A stretch of DNA of 64,000 nucleotides from Arachis hypogaea (lineage: Eukaryota; Streptophyta; Magnoliopsida; Fabales; Fabaceae), in contig NC_092051.1 in NCBI RefSeq assembly GCF_003086295.3, forward strand, positions 8,300,810 through 8,364,809, in the 5' to 3' direction. How positions within the stretch are numbered: the first letter of the stretch is position 1; every line of letters starts with the position of its first letter. The notes under the pieces are model-generated. The model worked only from the letters and a program-made list of their open reading frames with translations, was not told where the DNA came from and ran no database searches. Below, piece after piece: positions 13,260 to 24,235 of the stretch. A program made the position numbers and the translations under genes.

Positions 13260-13640
13260 ACCTAAAACAGCACTGCGCAAACAGCAACTCTGCACTTGCT
13301 TCTTCGGAGGATGCTACTGCTCTGTTCTAGGTTGAATGCTTCAATGGTATTGCTGCTTACTTGTTTATCTACTGAAAGAGAAGGAACCAGAAGCCTCCTA
13401 TTGTCTCCTAACTCTGCTGCTGTGCTTATCCCAAGCGGGTATCCCATGCTACCGTCGTACTGGAGTTCGAGGTGGTAGCAGTGTTACAGTCCAGTTGAGG
13501 GAGAGCCAATTTTGGTGGCCGAGCCCCGCGATTATGTGAGAGCCCAGATTGTTCCCTTCGCGCGGTGCCCAGGAGAAGCCGCAACTAGGTTGGTTACAAT
13601 GAGTGGAAGCATTATGTTTAACACCAAGGTTTATACCCAA
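13260..13640. other. GC-richer island of unknown origin
   Basis: The base composition is near 50% GC, in sharp contrast with AT-rich DNA on both sides. No ORF in any frame is convincing; the overlapping 60-67 codon ORFs on both strands look like chance. The texture resembles plant organelle, especially mitochondrial, DNA, so a nuclear organelle insertion is one possibility. A decayed gene fragment is another. It lies about 0.5 kb past the TFIIB stop. Confidence 0.35.
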
Positions 13641-15049
13641 AAGCCAAAATCAAGTCCTAATCGCATGTTATTGGCATAAAGAGTTCTAATTGCTTGATTT
13701 CATTAATTGTTATTAGTCTGAGTTACTCTGAGCTCTCCGTTTTGGATGTTGAGTTTGGGGTTAGTTAGAGAGTGGTTAAATTAGTTTTGAAGTGCTTGAG
13801 GTTGTTTCCCTACTCGTTACTCATAAGCAAATACAATAAAATGAGTTGGGGCTATATTGTAAATATTTTAGAGAATTCCATCAAATACTTTGCCAATTAT
13901 GTAAGATTTCTTTGCGATTCTGTAAAAGTGGGTATCTGAGGGGATATTAAAAAATGTGACAAAACTGCAAAAGTTTTCTTGTGGGAATGGAGTGGGCTGG
14001 GAATGAGGATAAAGATCTTTCTACAGAGAACTGGTGGGGATTACATTCTTATTCAGTGGGACTTCTGTTTCGAAAATAATTTTATGTATATTAATTAAAT
14101 TAATTTAACAGGAGATTTTATTTTTGTTGAATTATTATGTCTGTGAAATGAAGTCATGATAGTAGCAATAATTTGTCCGACAAGTCAAGGACTAATATAT
14201 TGCGGATCTGAGCTTCATTTAAAAGTCTATCGCTGACCAATGAGTTGCTGCATATACAAAGCAGAAATTGCATTTCACATTTGTCGTTTTGTGAAAAGTT
14301 TAAAATTCTTACAAATTCAAATAAAACACTCTACAAGAAAGTCAAAATAATAAAGTTTGGACAGAAGATTAACTAGTAATAAATACGATTGATGTTACAA
14401 AATTTAAAAGATTAATTTAAAATAACAGATGAAAGTTGAGGGACAGTTTTAACAATTCACCCTATCAATTAATTTGCAATTTTTACAAAAAATATCATTT
14501 ATTTAATAAAAAAAAAAAAAAAAAGAGAAGAGTTGAGCAAGCATGGGCAATATTCATATTTTTGTTGCTCTCACAGAGTTGTTCAACAATTTGAATTTGT
14601 ACACATCACATATAGTTTGTTACACGTGCCTGAAACAAAGTTGAGATTCCAGTGATGTTTCAAAGTTCAAACTTTGAACACTTGACAGACAAAGAAGTCG
14701 CTATGAAAAGTGCAAACCCCCAAAAGATGTGAGTGTGTTTTACTTTTGGTAAATAGATCAGAGGTAGCTGAAGCTAATAATATCACAAGATTCACGTGCT
14801 TAATGGAGTGTTTGGATGGATGGTTACTAACAAAATGACATGAAAACGAAAGCCAATTCTTTTATTTAATGTGCGTTTGTCTCTTTGATAGATAGAGTTC
14901 AGTTAGTAATGGAATGAAGGGTGTGAAAAAAAAGTAGTAGTGGGTGTTGGTTAAGTAATAATTAGACATACGTAGGTAAATGACACAGCCAAAAGAGAAG
15001 ACCAAATGTAATTATCACTCAAAAGGCAGTAATAATAATAATATGAACA
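13641..15049. other. AT-rich intergenic DNA
   Basis: No gene is visible. A short motif around 14229-14260 (accaatgagttgctgcata) resembles a fragment of the tRNA-derived SINE seen intact at 62,876-63,060, in reverse orientation. An A-run lies near 14507. Confidence 0.4.
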
Positions 15050-15058
15050 TTAAGAATA

Positions 15059-15394
15059 GGTTTAATTACTTTGTTGGTCCGAGTCACAAAAAAAATTACT
15101 TTGTTGGTCCTTATAGTTTTGTGAAATTTTTAATTAGATTTGTATACTTTTTTTTCTTTTTAATTGGATCATTGCACTATTTTTTTTTTCAATTAGGTCA
15201 TTTTTAGCAGTAATTACCTTAATTTTATAGGGATCTAACTAAAAAAAAATTGGTGTAAAAACCCAAATAAAAGAAAAAAAAAATGTAGGGACTCAATTAA
15301 AAAAAATTTGATACAAAGACTCAATTAAAAAAAAAATATAGAGACCTAATTAAAAATTTCGTGAAACTATAGAAACCAACAGAATAATTAAACC
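15059..15394. mobile_element. Mutator-type MITE with 9-bp target duplication
   Basis: The left end ggtttaattactttgttgg and the right end, read in reverse complement (ggtttaattattctgttgg), form long imperfect inverted repeats that extend through tatagttt and gaaatttttaattag. The element is flanked by perfect 9-bp direct repeats ttaagaata (15050-15058 and 15395-15403). A 9-bp target duplication and long terminal repeats point to a non-autonomous Mutator-superfamily element of 336 bp. Its left arm contains a later micro-insertion at 15081. Confidence 0.85.
15081..15093 (+). repeat. A-run micro-insertion inside a MITE arm
   Basis: GAGTCAC plus about 6-8 A lies between two copies of a 15-17 bp sequence ending ttactttgttggtcc (15064-15080 and 15094-15110). 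It interrupts the MITE inverted repeat and is therefore younger than the MITE. Confidence 0.7.
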
Positions 15395-15598
15395 TTAAGA
15401 ATAACATCAATGAATCATAAAACATCGCTTACTTATATTTCAGGAATTTGGTCTAAATAGTTTTACAATTATGTAATCAATTTTTTTTAGTTAATATCAA
15501 CTAATTTATTTTGTTTATTTTAAATTATAAATATTCAACCTTAAATTCTAACTTATAAATCTGAATACTAAAATTGACTAATATTAATTAACTAAAAG

Positions 15599-15630
<32 letters not shown>

Positions 15631-15694
15631 TACAATATTTGTTAGTTTTGCAGGCTAACAACAAAATTCAATTTAAAAGTTTGTCATTAATTAA

Positions 15695-15785
15695 TGAGTT
15701 ATTGCAGTCTGCATGCAATAGGTGGGTTCGAATTCGATAGTTATTTAAGCAGACTAATGAGTTAACCATTATACCAACGCAACTT
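15695..15785 (-). mobile_element. Decayed tRNA-derived SINE fragment
   Basis: Read on the minus strand, the segment gives gttggtataatggttaactc (box A-like), then cattagtctgcttaaata and a box B-like cgaattcgaaccc. It has the same order as the SINE at 62,876. The tail and target duplication are lost. Confidence 0.55.
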
Positions 15786-15809
15786 AATTTTGTTATATTC
15801 TTATTCCTT

Positions 15810-15827
15810 TTTTTTTTTTTGGTCAAG
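15810..15827. repeat. T-run micro-insertion with perfect 18-bp duplication
   Basis: T11 followed by GGTCAAG is bordered by two identical 18-bp copies of gttatattcttattcctt (15792-15809 and 15828-15845). On the minus strand this reads CTTGACC plus A11, a tail-only retro-insertion signature. Confidence 0.8.
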
Positions 15828-15845
15828 GTTATATTCTTATTCCTT

Positions 15846-16855
15846 AAATTTTAATTTCAGCTCCATTGGGCTGCCTTGATCCTTGTCCTCATAATCATGA
15901 CCACAACTAAAGGGGAAAAAAAAAATCAAAAGCAAGTAATATTCACATAACTTTTTTCAGGAAGAAAACTAAGAACAACTATTACAAAAGAAGTCATTAT
16001 TATCTAAAACTGAAAAAAGAAAAGAATCAAACAATCATCTTAAAAACACACTTCAATATGTCCATATTAATTATGCAACAAAAAAATAATCATATATAGG
16101 GGAGGAAGATATGTATGACATATATATGAAAATGATGTGGACGGATACCCTCAACGAAACAATCAACAAATTAAATTAAATTAAATTAAACTGAGATTAA
16201 TATTATTTATATATATGATCTGTTTTGAAAGGTACCCTAAAATAAAAGCAAATTAATTATGCTTAAATAGTTGTGATTCCATATAGTATAATTTTTCTGA
16301 CCAAAATTAGTTGCATCCGTCCATTTGAACATATAAATTTTCTGCACATTAGAACAACAAAGCAACAAACAAAAAGCCTGGAAGGATTTAAAATTTTTTT
16401 AAAGCAGTTTCTGATAAGATATAAACCACCATTTCATTTATATTAGATGATTTTGTCATAAAATATTCAATATAGCTGGAAGAAATTAAAGGGCACAGCT
16501 TAAAATGTATATTTAAAAGAACTGCAGAAATTTCAGTATCAAGTGAATAGGAATAAACTCACATTAGAAAAAATTGGCTTTTCAATTTGTTTCTTATCCT
16601 GCATAAATCACCATACCAATAATTACTTCTTTTTTTTCTTTTAATTTTTATTTTTCTAAAACCCTAATCTGTATGTATAAGTTGGGGTCACCAGTAGAAC
16701 AATTAAAAAATTGTTTATAAGTCTTATTATTTGCTTGAATGTTAATATATGGTATAATTCTTTTTTTTATCGATTAATTACATTTATTATTTTATGAAAA
16801 TGAAAATTTTGTAAGAATATTTTATTGAATGGTAATGCAATATATATATAAAAGA
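15846..16855. other. AT-rich intergenic DNA
   Basis: No coding potential, RNA gene or clear element boundary is visible. Confidence 0.5.
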
Positions 16856-17177
16856 CTTAATTATTATGATAGTTCTTATAATTTTATTAAATTTATAATT
16901 AGATTTTTATATTTTTTAATTAAATTTTTACACATTTTTATAATTTTGTAATTAAGCTCTTAATAGTGTAAGAAATATTAAAATTAATAAAATATTTTTT
17001 TAAAAATTAAAAGTATTCACAATTAAGAATCATATTAGATCTTTAATCACATATTTTTTATAAAAAATATTCAGTTAATTTTAATAAAAATCGAGTATAG
17101 ATGTCTAATTAAAAAAAATTATAAAAATTTAATTATAAATTTAATAAAATTATAAAACGAACCGAATAATAAAATCT
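16856..17177. mobile_element. Second copy of the 15,059-type MITE
   Basis: The left arm (ttaattattatgatagttc then tataattttattaaattt) is mirrored by the right arm in reverse complement (ttattattcggttcg then ttataattttattaaattt). The layout and arm motifs match the MITE at 15,059-15,394. Flanks tataaaag and tataaagag suggest a decayed target duplication. Confidence 0.6.
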
Positions 17178-17390
17178 AAATATAAAGAGAGCTGAAAAAC
17201 AAGTGGTTGATGAGGAGTATTATATATAGATACATAGCTCTAGCTAGCATTCCAAAACATAAAATCTACCTACAACATCACATAGGTGACTCTTGAGTCT
17301 TGATCTTTGGCACAGCACATCCATCTGTATCAAAATTATTAATTATTAAAATTAAAATAATAAATTATTTATTAGTAAAATAATAATAAA

Positions 17391-17673
17391 TTATCAAGAA
17401 ATACGGAAGATAGCGACGACAAATTGTTTGCGGTTTTTCTATCTATTATAATTTATTAAAATAGTTGCGATTAGCATTCAATCTATTCATTGTGACACAA
17501 AATACTTAGTTTACGACAATTCTGCTAGCGGTTGCTGAAAATCGGCGCAAAATGTCATCCTCGCACCCTTATGCGTTGTAGTTACTGTTTCGCTGGCAAG
17601 CTATTTAGCGATAGTTTAAAATCGCTGCAAATTGGCAATTAAACTGCCGCTATCTTTCGAATGTCCTGTAGTG
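17391..17673. mobile_element. Short CACTA (En/Spm-type) remnant
   Basis: The right end, read on the minus strand, begins CACTACAGGACATTCGAAAG and continues gatagcggc. The left end aagaaatacggaagatagcg aligns to it, with the outermost CACTA mutated. The 283-bp interior is non-coding and relatively GC-rich, with further tgcgg/cgctg motifs. It is a non-autonomous element with one decayed terminus. Confidence 0.65.
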
Positions 17674-17704
17674 TAGGTACAGGTTCATTTCTTATATCTT
17701 AGTC

Positions 17705-18105
17705 TATTTACCTAAGGTTTAGTTTGATAAAATACTTTTTAAAAATTATAATATTTATATTTGATAAATTAAATTAAAAATAATTTTTAATAAGTATAAA
17801 TAATAAATTAATAAATATATATAATAAAATAATTTTTAAAATTTAAAAATATAATAATAGACATTAATATTATAATTAAATTTAAATATTAATTAACGTA
17901 TGAAATGATATTAGATTTTTTAATTTTGATAAGTACAAATTATTTTTTAAAAAAAATTTATAGATACTTTTAAAAACTCTCCTAATTTTTAAAAATTATA
18001 AATATAAATACATAAATTTTTTAATTTACCAAATATAAAAAGAGGTATTTATATTTTTGAAAAGTACAAATAATTTTTCAAAAAGCTTTATTAAACGAAG
18101 ACTAA
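17705..18105. mobile_element. AT-rich MITE, inverted partner at 57,078-57,435
   Basis: The segment starting tttgataaaatactttttaa and its interior (ttataatatttatatttg, then aaataatttttaaaatttaa) match the reverse complement of 57,078-57,435 over most of its length. Inverted arms are visible within it (left aaaattataatatttata, right end aaatataaatacctctt read in reverse complement). Confidence 0.55.
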
Positions 18106-19371
18106 ATCTAACTCTCTGTGTTATTGTTCATTATGCTAGTTCACTATACTATATAATATTATAGATTATTAGATTAGGCCATTCAATTAGTTACTCCACT
18201 TTAATTAGTGGTTTAGATTCAGCTATCTTTACTGAAGGATCCAAAGTCAATAAGAAGAAATAATGGACATATAATTGAGAGAAAAGTATATATTTAATAT
18301 TTCCAACATTTGTTTAAATTTTTTTAATTTCTGCACTAAAAAATTTAAAATGTTCAAATTTTGCTTCCAATTTGTTTTAATTTATCATTTAACTTAAATT
18401 ATCAAAAGCTAACAGTTGATCAAAATAACAAAATTTTTCCAAATATCTATTTTTTTATATATTTATTCATTGTTGACTAGTTCATAGTCGTAAGTTCACA
18501 TTAGTATTGATTATTGACAATTTTAATGAAAATATAATTTAAATTAAAATTAAACAATTTAAAAATACAAAAAAAACTAAAATATTTTGAATTTGAAAAA
18601 CAAAATGAAAATTTTGAGTAAAATAGAAAATACAAAAATATTATGTACAAATATTGTTTCCCATAATTAAAAAAATAAAATGATCACATACAACAATTCA
18701 AGTCATTATGGATTAGTACATATTTATAATATAATTTTTTCCACCAGTCAAGAGGATTATTATATATCCATCCTTATGCTACTTGATGAAAAAAATATAA
18801 AGTCTATAGATCTGATGATCTGAGCAACCAAGGGATAAGAACATTTTCTATCATATCCATTATTCCACACCATAAACTGAAAATTGCAAGTGGAAATTAA
18901 TTATATATATTATATCTTTCAAGTGATCAAAGTAAGTTTGTTACATGCATTCATAACTGTATATATAACTTGATGAAAAATTAATTAAAGGAAAAAAGAA
19001 GTGAAAAGAACAAAAATATTTGATAACAAAAAATATTAACCATAATAATTAGAACTTATTTTTTTAATATTTATTAATTATTATATTAATTAATAAATAT
19101 TAAATACGATACATTTTAATTTTTTTTAATAATCTAATAATATATTTTAGGTTACATTTTTAAATATTTATAATAAAAAATAATAAATTCTAATTATATT
19201 GCTCAGCGCCATTAACATATGGGTCTTTAATTTTTTATAGTAGATAGTATCTACCTCCTTTTTAGCCCCACTACGTGCTGCCTTTAATTGGTTTATTTTA
19301 TCACAGTTGCGTCGTGATTGTGCCATTATTGTTACAATATGCCAGCCATGGAATATATTAACCGTGAGGGG
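18106..19371. other. AT-rich intergenic DNA
   Basis: No gene or bounded element is recognised. Composition is very AT-rich with scattered low-complexity runs. Confidence 0.5.
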
Positions 19372-19917
19372 GAAAAAAAATTATTCTAAAAGACCGTTAA
19401 GAGGATTTAATTATTAAAAATAATTTTAATATTAAAATTATTAAAAAAGATTAAATTTTTTTATAATATTTAAAAAAAGAAATATATTTTTTTATAAAAA
19501 GATAAATATATTTTTAATTATTATTTATTTATTTTTTATAATTTTTATATTGATAAATTTTATTTTTCTTAAAATTTTAATAATTTTTATTAATTATTTA
19601 TTTATTTTTATTTATATTTTTTTATTTTTGTGATCTTTACCCAACAGAAAAAGGATAAAAGATTAGAAAAGTAAAAATAAATAAATAAATAAATAAAATT
19701 TACTAAAATTTTAGAAAAAAATTGTTAATATAAAAATTATTAAAAAATTAAAAAATAATTAAAGATATATTTGTCTCTTTATAAAAAGATTTGGTCTTTT
19801 TTTTTAAATATTATAAATATTATAAAAAAATTTGATTTTTGTTAATAATTTTAATATTAAAGATCTTTTTTAATAATTAAATCTCCCTAATAGTCTTTTA
19901 AAGTAATTTTTTCTAAA
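19372..19917. mobile_element. AT-rich foldback element
   Basis: The left arm (attctaaaagaccgttaaga, then ggatttaattattaaaa and aaatttttttataatattt) is matched in reverse complement by the right arm (ending aaatctccctaatagtcttt). The arms run for roughly 90 bp each and are strongly similar. The centre holds a (aaat)n tract near 19677-19697. It is non-coding. Confidence 0.65.
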
Positions 19918-19984
19918 TTTAATTAACTAATTAATTCCAAATAAATATTCATACATATCTATATAGCGTTGAGAATCAAACAGC

Positions 19985-20155
19985 ATATATTAAAGATTAT
20001 AAAAAATAATTAAATATATATTTATCTCTTTATAAAAAAAATTTATTCTTCTTTTTAAATATTATAAAAAATTTAATCTTTTTTAATAATTTTGATATTA
20101 AAAATCTTTTTTAATAATTAAATCTTTCTAAGTTCTTTAGAATAATTTTCCCAAA
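19985..20155. mobile_element. Partial extra copy of the 19,372 element
   Basis: The sequence from ataattaaatatatatttat through ttttttaataattaaatctt repeats the right half of the adjacent foldback element in the same orientation, ending tttagaataattttccc. It may be a truncated second insertion or a local duplication. Confidence 0.55.
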
Positions 20156-20601
20156 AAAAAAAGGTATACATGTAAGAATTACAAATGATAATCTTTATCA
20201 TTGTTGTTGTTTGCCCTTCTTTCTAACAAAGAATATTCCATCTAAGTTGATTTTTAAATGCTAAAGTAAGGTATTAAACTTTTTTTAATTAAACAAATTT
20301 TAATTTTTTAATTATTATATTTAATATTTAGAGTATTTTATATGTTATTCTTTTAACTTTAATAAAAACCTAATTTTTAAAAAGCGATTGTATTTTTTAT
20401 TTTATCTAAAACACATTAATATTCATCTTTCATCTGTCACTCTCATTATTGTTATTATTGTCATCTGCATATATGAATATTAGAGTAATAATTTTTGTTA
20501 GTTTAATTTTAATATATTGACAATGTAAAAATATTTGCACAATCTCTAACTACATTTGTTCTTTTTTATTATTATTTACATAATTAATATAAAATATAAG
20601 A

Positions 20602-20870
20602 GTGAATACTACATTCGGCCTCTCTGACAATTATCTCGAAAGAACAACGAGGCTCAAAAAAAAAAACACACACACAACCTGACCTTTGATCTTTTTTTTT
20701 TAGGACTGATTAGCCCCTATCCCAAAAAAAACAACATTGACTTTTTTTGGCACAGGAGCTAATCAGTCCTATAAAAATAAATCTCAGGGGCCGAATTGGT
20801 ATTTTTTTTTTGTCAAGGGTCTCATTGTCTTTTGAGGTAATTATTAGGGACTATTTTAGATTTTTCTCAA
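20602..20870. mobile_element. Foldback MITE of the ggcccctgacaatta family
   Basis: It opens with gtgaatactacattcggcc and ctgacaattatctcgaaag, and closes with the inverted form (ttttgaggtaattattaggg). A related element lies at 56,070-56,320. Inverted internal motifs (aggactgattagcccct and aggagctaatcagtcct) make a second, inner hairpin. Confidence 0.65.
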
Positions 20871-21173
20871 AATATAATTATTTTTATTGATATAACATTA
20901 CGTAATTAAATATATATATATATATATAACTATTTCCATATATATATATAACTATTTTATACTCATAGTTATCAAAATTAATTCTAATATTCATATATAA
21001 TATATAATTAAGAGAATCAATTAAAATTTTCAATAATGATGTGCATATAAAATATATATATATATATATATGGGAATGTGTGATTCATTAGAGTGGGAGA
21101 TATTTAAATCTATTCACTAAATAAAAAACTCAAGTTATAATATTAGAAAATGAAGATTTGTTTTGTGTGACCC

Positions 21174-21207
<34 letters not shown>

Positions 21208-22341
21208 TGTGGACCTTAAGCTAAATGCCTATATGTATGCCCCCAATAATAATAAATGACATTTATGCAAGGACAAGAACTTGCCGACACAGTACATTAT
21301 ATTATTCATGTCCTTGACCAAAACTTTACTTTTAAGATAGTCCAAGGTCTAGAAAAATATACATACTTGTATACCAAAAATAATATACCCTACTTATATC
21401 AATTATGATTATCATTTATTTTTTATTTATTTTATCCCTTTTATTATTGAGAATTAGTGTTTAAACTTTAAACTAGTCACCAATTGTTAATATCATCAGA
21501 AACTATTTATTCTAATATTTACAATTTTGTTTTAAATATTCTAATATTTAGTTGTATTTAATTTTGTCTTTAATATTTTTTATTTGTGTTAAAATTACTC
21601 CGATACATTAAATTTATATAAAATGTTAGAAACAAAATAAAAAATGTTTAGAAATAGTTTTAGCTAGCACAAATAAAAAACGTTAAGAATAAAATTAAAT
21701 AAAAAAAACATTAAAAATAAAATTAATTAAACATTAAAAATATTTTTAAAAAATCATAAATATTAAAAACAAAAAATATACTTCCCCCTATTTTATATAT
21801 AACGTGTTTCTCACTCTTCCCCTGTTAATTAGGTGTGGCTGGAATCTAAATTATAAAATGTGATTCAACTCTTTAATTAGTGTACTATTAGTTTCTCATT
21901 TCAAAACTCTTAATTAGTTTATTTGTACGAACCTGGACCTCTCTAATTAAGCATGGCTCCTATCCTATATATGTTATAGGTTGAATTAACCCATGTGTGA
22001 TAAAGAAAAAAATTTATAAGGATCTTATATTCTTATGTGGTTTTATGTGTTATACTTGAGTAATTAGCATGTGCTTTATTTTAAATTTTATACAATAAAT
22101 AATAAATCTTTAATTTTAAATTATAAATTATAAATTATAAACCATAATTTAAGAAAAAAATTTAGAATTAAAAAATAAAAAATAACTAATATTGACTACC
22201 TAAAAATTAATTCTCTATATTTTTTTAATTTTAAATTATAAATTTTAAATTATAATTTTAAATATTAAATATTAAATTCTCAAAAAAGTGAGGATTAAAC
22301 AAATAATTTTATAATAAAAAAATGTTAGTAAATATTGAATA
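20871..22341. other. AT-rich DNA with microsatellites
   Basis: TA runs occur near 20908-20940 and 21053-21072, and a compound TA/TG run at about 21174-21208. No gene is visible. The last five bases before the retrotransposon (ctcag, 22342-22346) are its target-site duplication. Confidence 0.6.
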
Positions 22342-22346
22342 CTCAG

Positions 22347-24175
22347 TGATGAGTTTGGAAAACTCTAAATTAATATGTGTGATGACTAAACATTATTAAA
22401 ATTAATTAATTGCAAAATTATTTAATCTGAATTTTTATTCAATACATTGATGATTATAATTTTGCTGCAGGTTTAATCATGGGCCGGAAACAAATGTATT
22501 GTGCTAAGCCCAATTTACACTCAGCCTTGGTTTTAATAACAAAAATAAATGTGGCTGTTTTAATGTTACTTGGGCCCAAATAATTTTCTGATCTAAGCCC
22601 AAGTGGGTTACATGCTTTCCACTTGCTTTATGCATGTTCCAAATTTTATCAGGAAAGCAAATGTTATTAATGGGCCAAGATCAAATATTGTTGCTACCAA
22701 GCCCAATGTTGATTCGAATCCATGAAGCAAATGAAATGCCTAAATGCTTCCAACGGATTCCACTTCATTATTTTGAAGGATTTCAAATTTAATTAATACA
22801 TTGGAAACATAAGAAAAAGAGAGAAGATTGATTTGATGGCTATTATGACACTACACGCTACTCAACAAAGGGAAGTGGGAAACTTGAATTAACTTTTACA
22901 TTCTCTCTCTTTGTTCATTGATTATTATTCAAACCCATTGAATATTTTCTCTTTCTTCTCTCTCACAACTCTTTCTCTCTTCAGTCTTTACTCAGAAAAT
23001 ATTGGCAGCCATGGAAGCAAAAGTAAGCTACCGAGATGAAGAGAAAGCAAGCCTAAAGACCATCACAATGATGGCAAGAAAACATACTAAAATAAAAATG
23101 AGCTGTGGCTAAGATATTCACCAAATGTGGTTAGATTTGGTGAGGTTATCTTGAGTCTTTCATGCTCAAAATAGAAGAAGAAGATTCGGCCAGCTGGAGG
23201 AGATTCTTGAAGCATGGCTTGTCTTCGATTCTGCTCAACCACCACAGGAAGTAGCTAGAGTGGCGAAGTGATGGTTGGAGGCAGAGATTGAAGCAGATGA
23301 AGTCATCATCATCATGAAGCATCAAGGGCCAGAATTCCATCTTGGAGAGCAAGCCAAGGATGGAGAGCTCGGATTGATGAAGGGTGATGATCAAGAAAGG
23401 ACTAGAGGTAATTGCATGTTGGTTAATGCATGGTTATCTCTTCTCTCTCTATGTGGCCGAACCGGTTTTGTTGAAGGAAGAAGAAGTTGGTTCAGTTTTG
23501 GCTTCAATAAGTGGAGGCTCCCCTCTTCTATATTAAGGGTGGACAGCCACTGTTTGAAGCAAGGAGAAAAATTGAGAGTGCAAGGCACAGAGTTCTCAGA
23601 GCTACCTGAGCTAACAGTTTTCTCTTCTCCTTCAATGTATTCTGTTTAATATTTTTCTGTTTAATTTTGTCATGTCTTGAGTCTCATGGTAAAAGGCAAA
23701 CAGTGAGGTTTGTAATGAAAAAGCCATAGAGCGGAAAAAGGCAGAGAGTGCAAAATTAAAAGAAAAAGCCATAGATGTCTTAGAGTTCCTTTGTACATCT
23801 GTGTTGTGTTTCATGATTCTGTGGGAATCCCCTTGTAAGTTGGGTTAGCACTTTACAAGTTGTAATCTGTTTGATTATAGTGAAATTCCATCATTGTTGT
23901 GATGGAGACTGGATGTAGGCTGCACTGCACTTAGCAGCCGAACCAGGATATATCTTGGTGTAATTTTCTTCCTCTCCTACTCCATTTCTGTTTTCTATTG
24001 CACAGGAGCAAAAACCGAAAATGTCTCGTGCCAAGTGACGAGACAAAATGAAAATGTCTCGTGGCTAGGGACGAGCTAAAAACAGAAAAGTCTCCTCTGA
24101 ATCCAGCAAGTGTTAGCAAGCGAAAAAGTGGCTAAGATTCAACCCCCCCCCTTCTCTTAGCCACTGAAACCATCA
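22347..24175 (+). repeat. 5' LTR of the copia element
   Basis: This 1,829-bp repeat starts tgatgagtttgg and ends gaaaccatca. A TATA-like tatatta at 23529-23535 could be its promoter. Near its 3' end two hairpins with GTCTCGT/ACGAG stems lie at 24023-24044 and 24056-24075. ORFs within it (for example 124 codons at 23275) occur identically in the 3' LTR and are not recognisable proteins. Confidence 0.95.
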
Positions 24176-24177
24176 AT

Positions 24178-24193
24178 TGGTATCAGAGCTTGG
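24178..24193 (+). other. Primer-binding site
   Basis: tggtatcagagcttgg starts two bases after the 5' LTR. TGGTATCAGAGC is the standard complement of the 3' end of plant initiator methionine tRNA, which primes reverse transcription in copia elements. Confidence 0.9.
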
Positions 24194-24235
24194 TCTCAAA
24201 GAGATCAAGCTTTGCAGCTTGGAGTAAAGATCCTC

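Noticed and set aside
23275..23649. 124-codon ORF in the LTR, repeated at 32846
   Set aside because: It lies in a long terminal repeat, appears in both LTRs, and shows no recognisable protein family.
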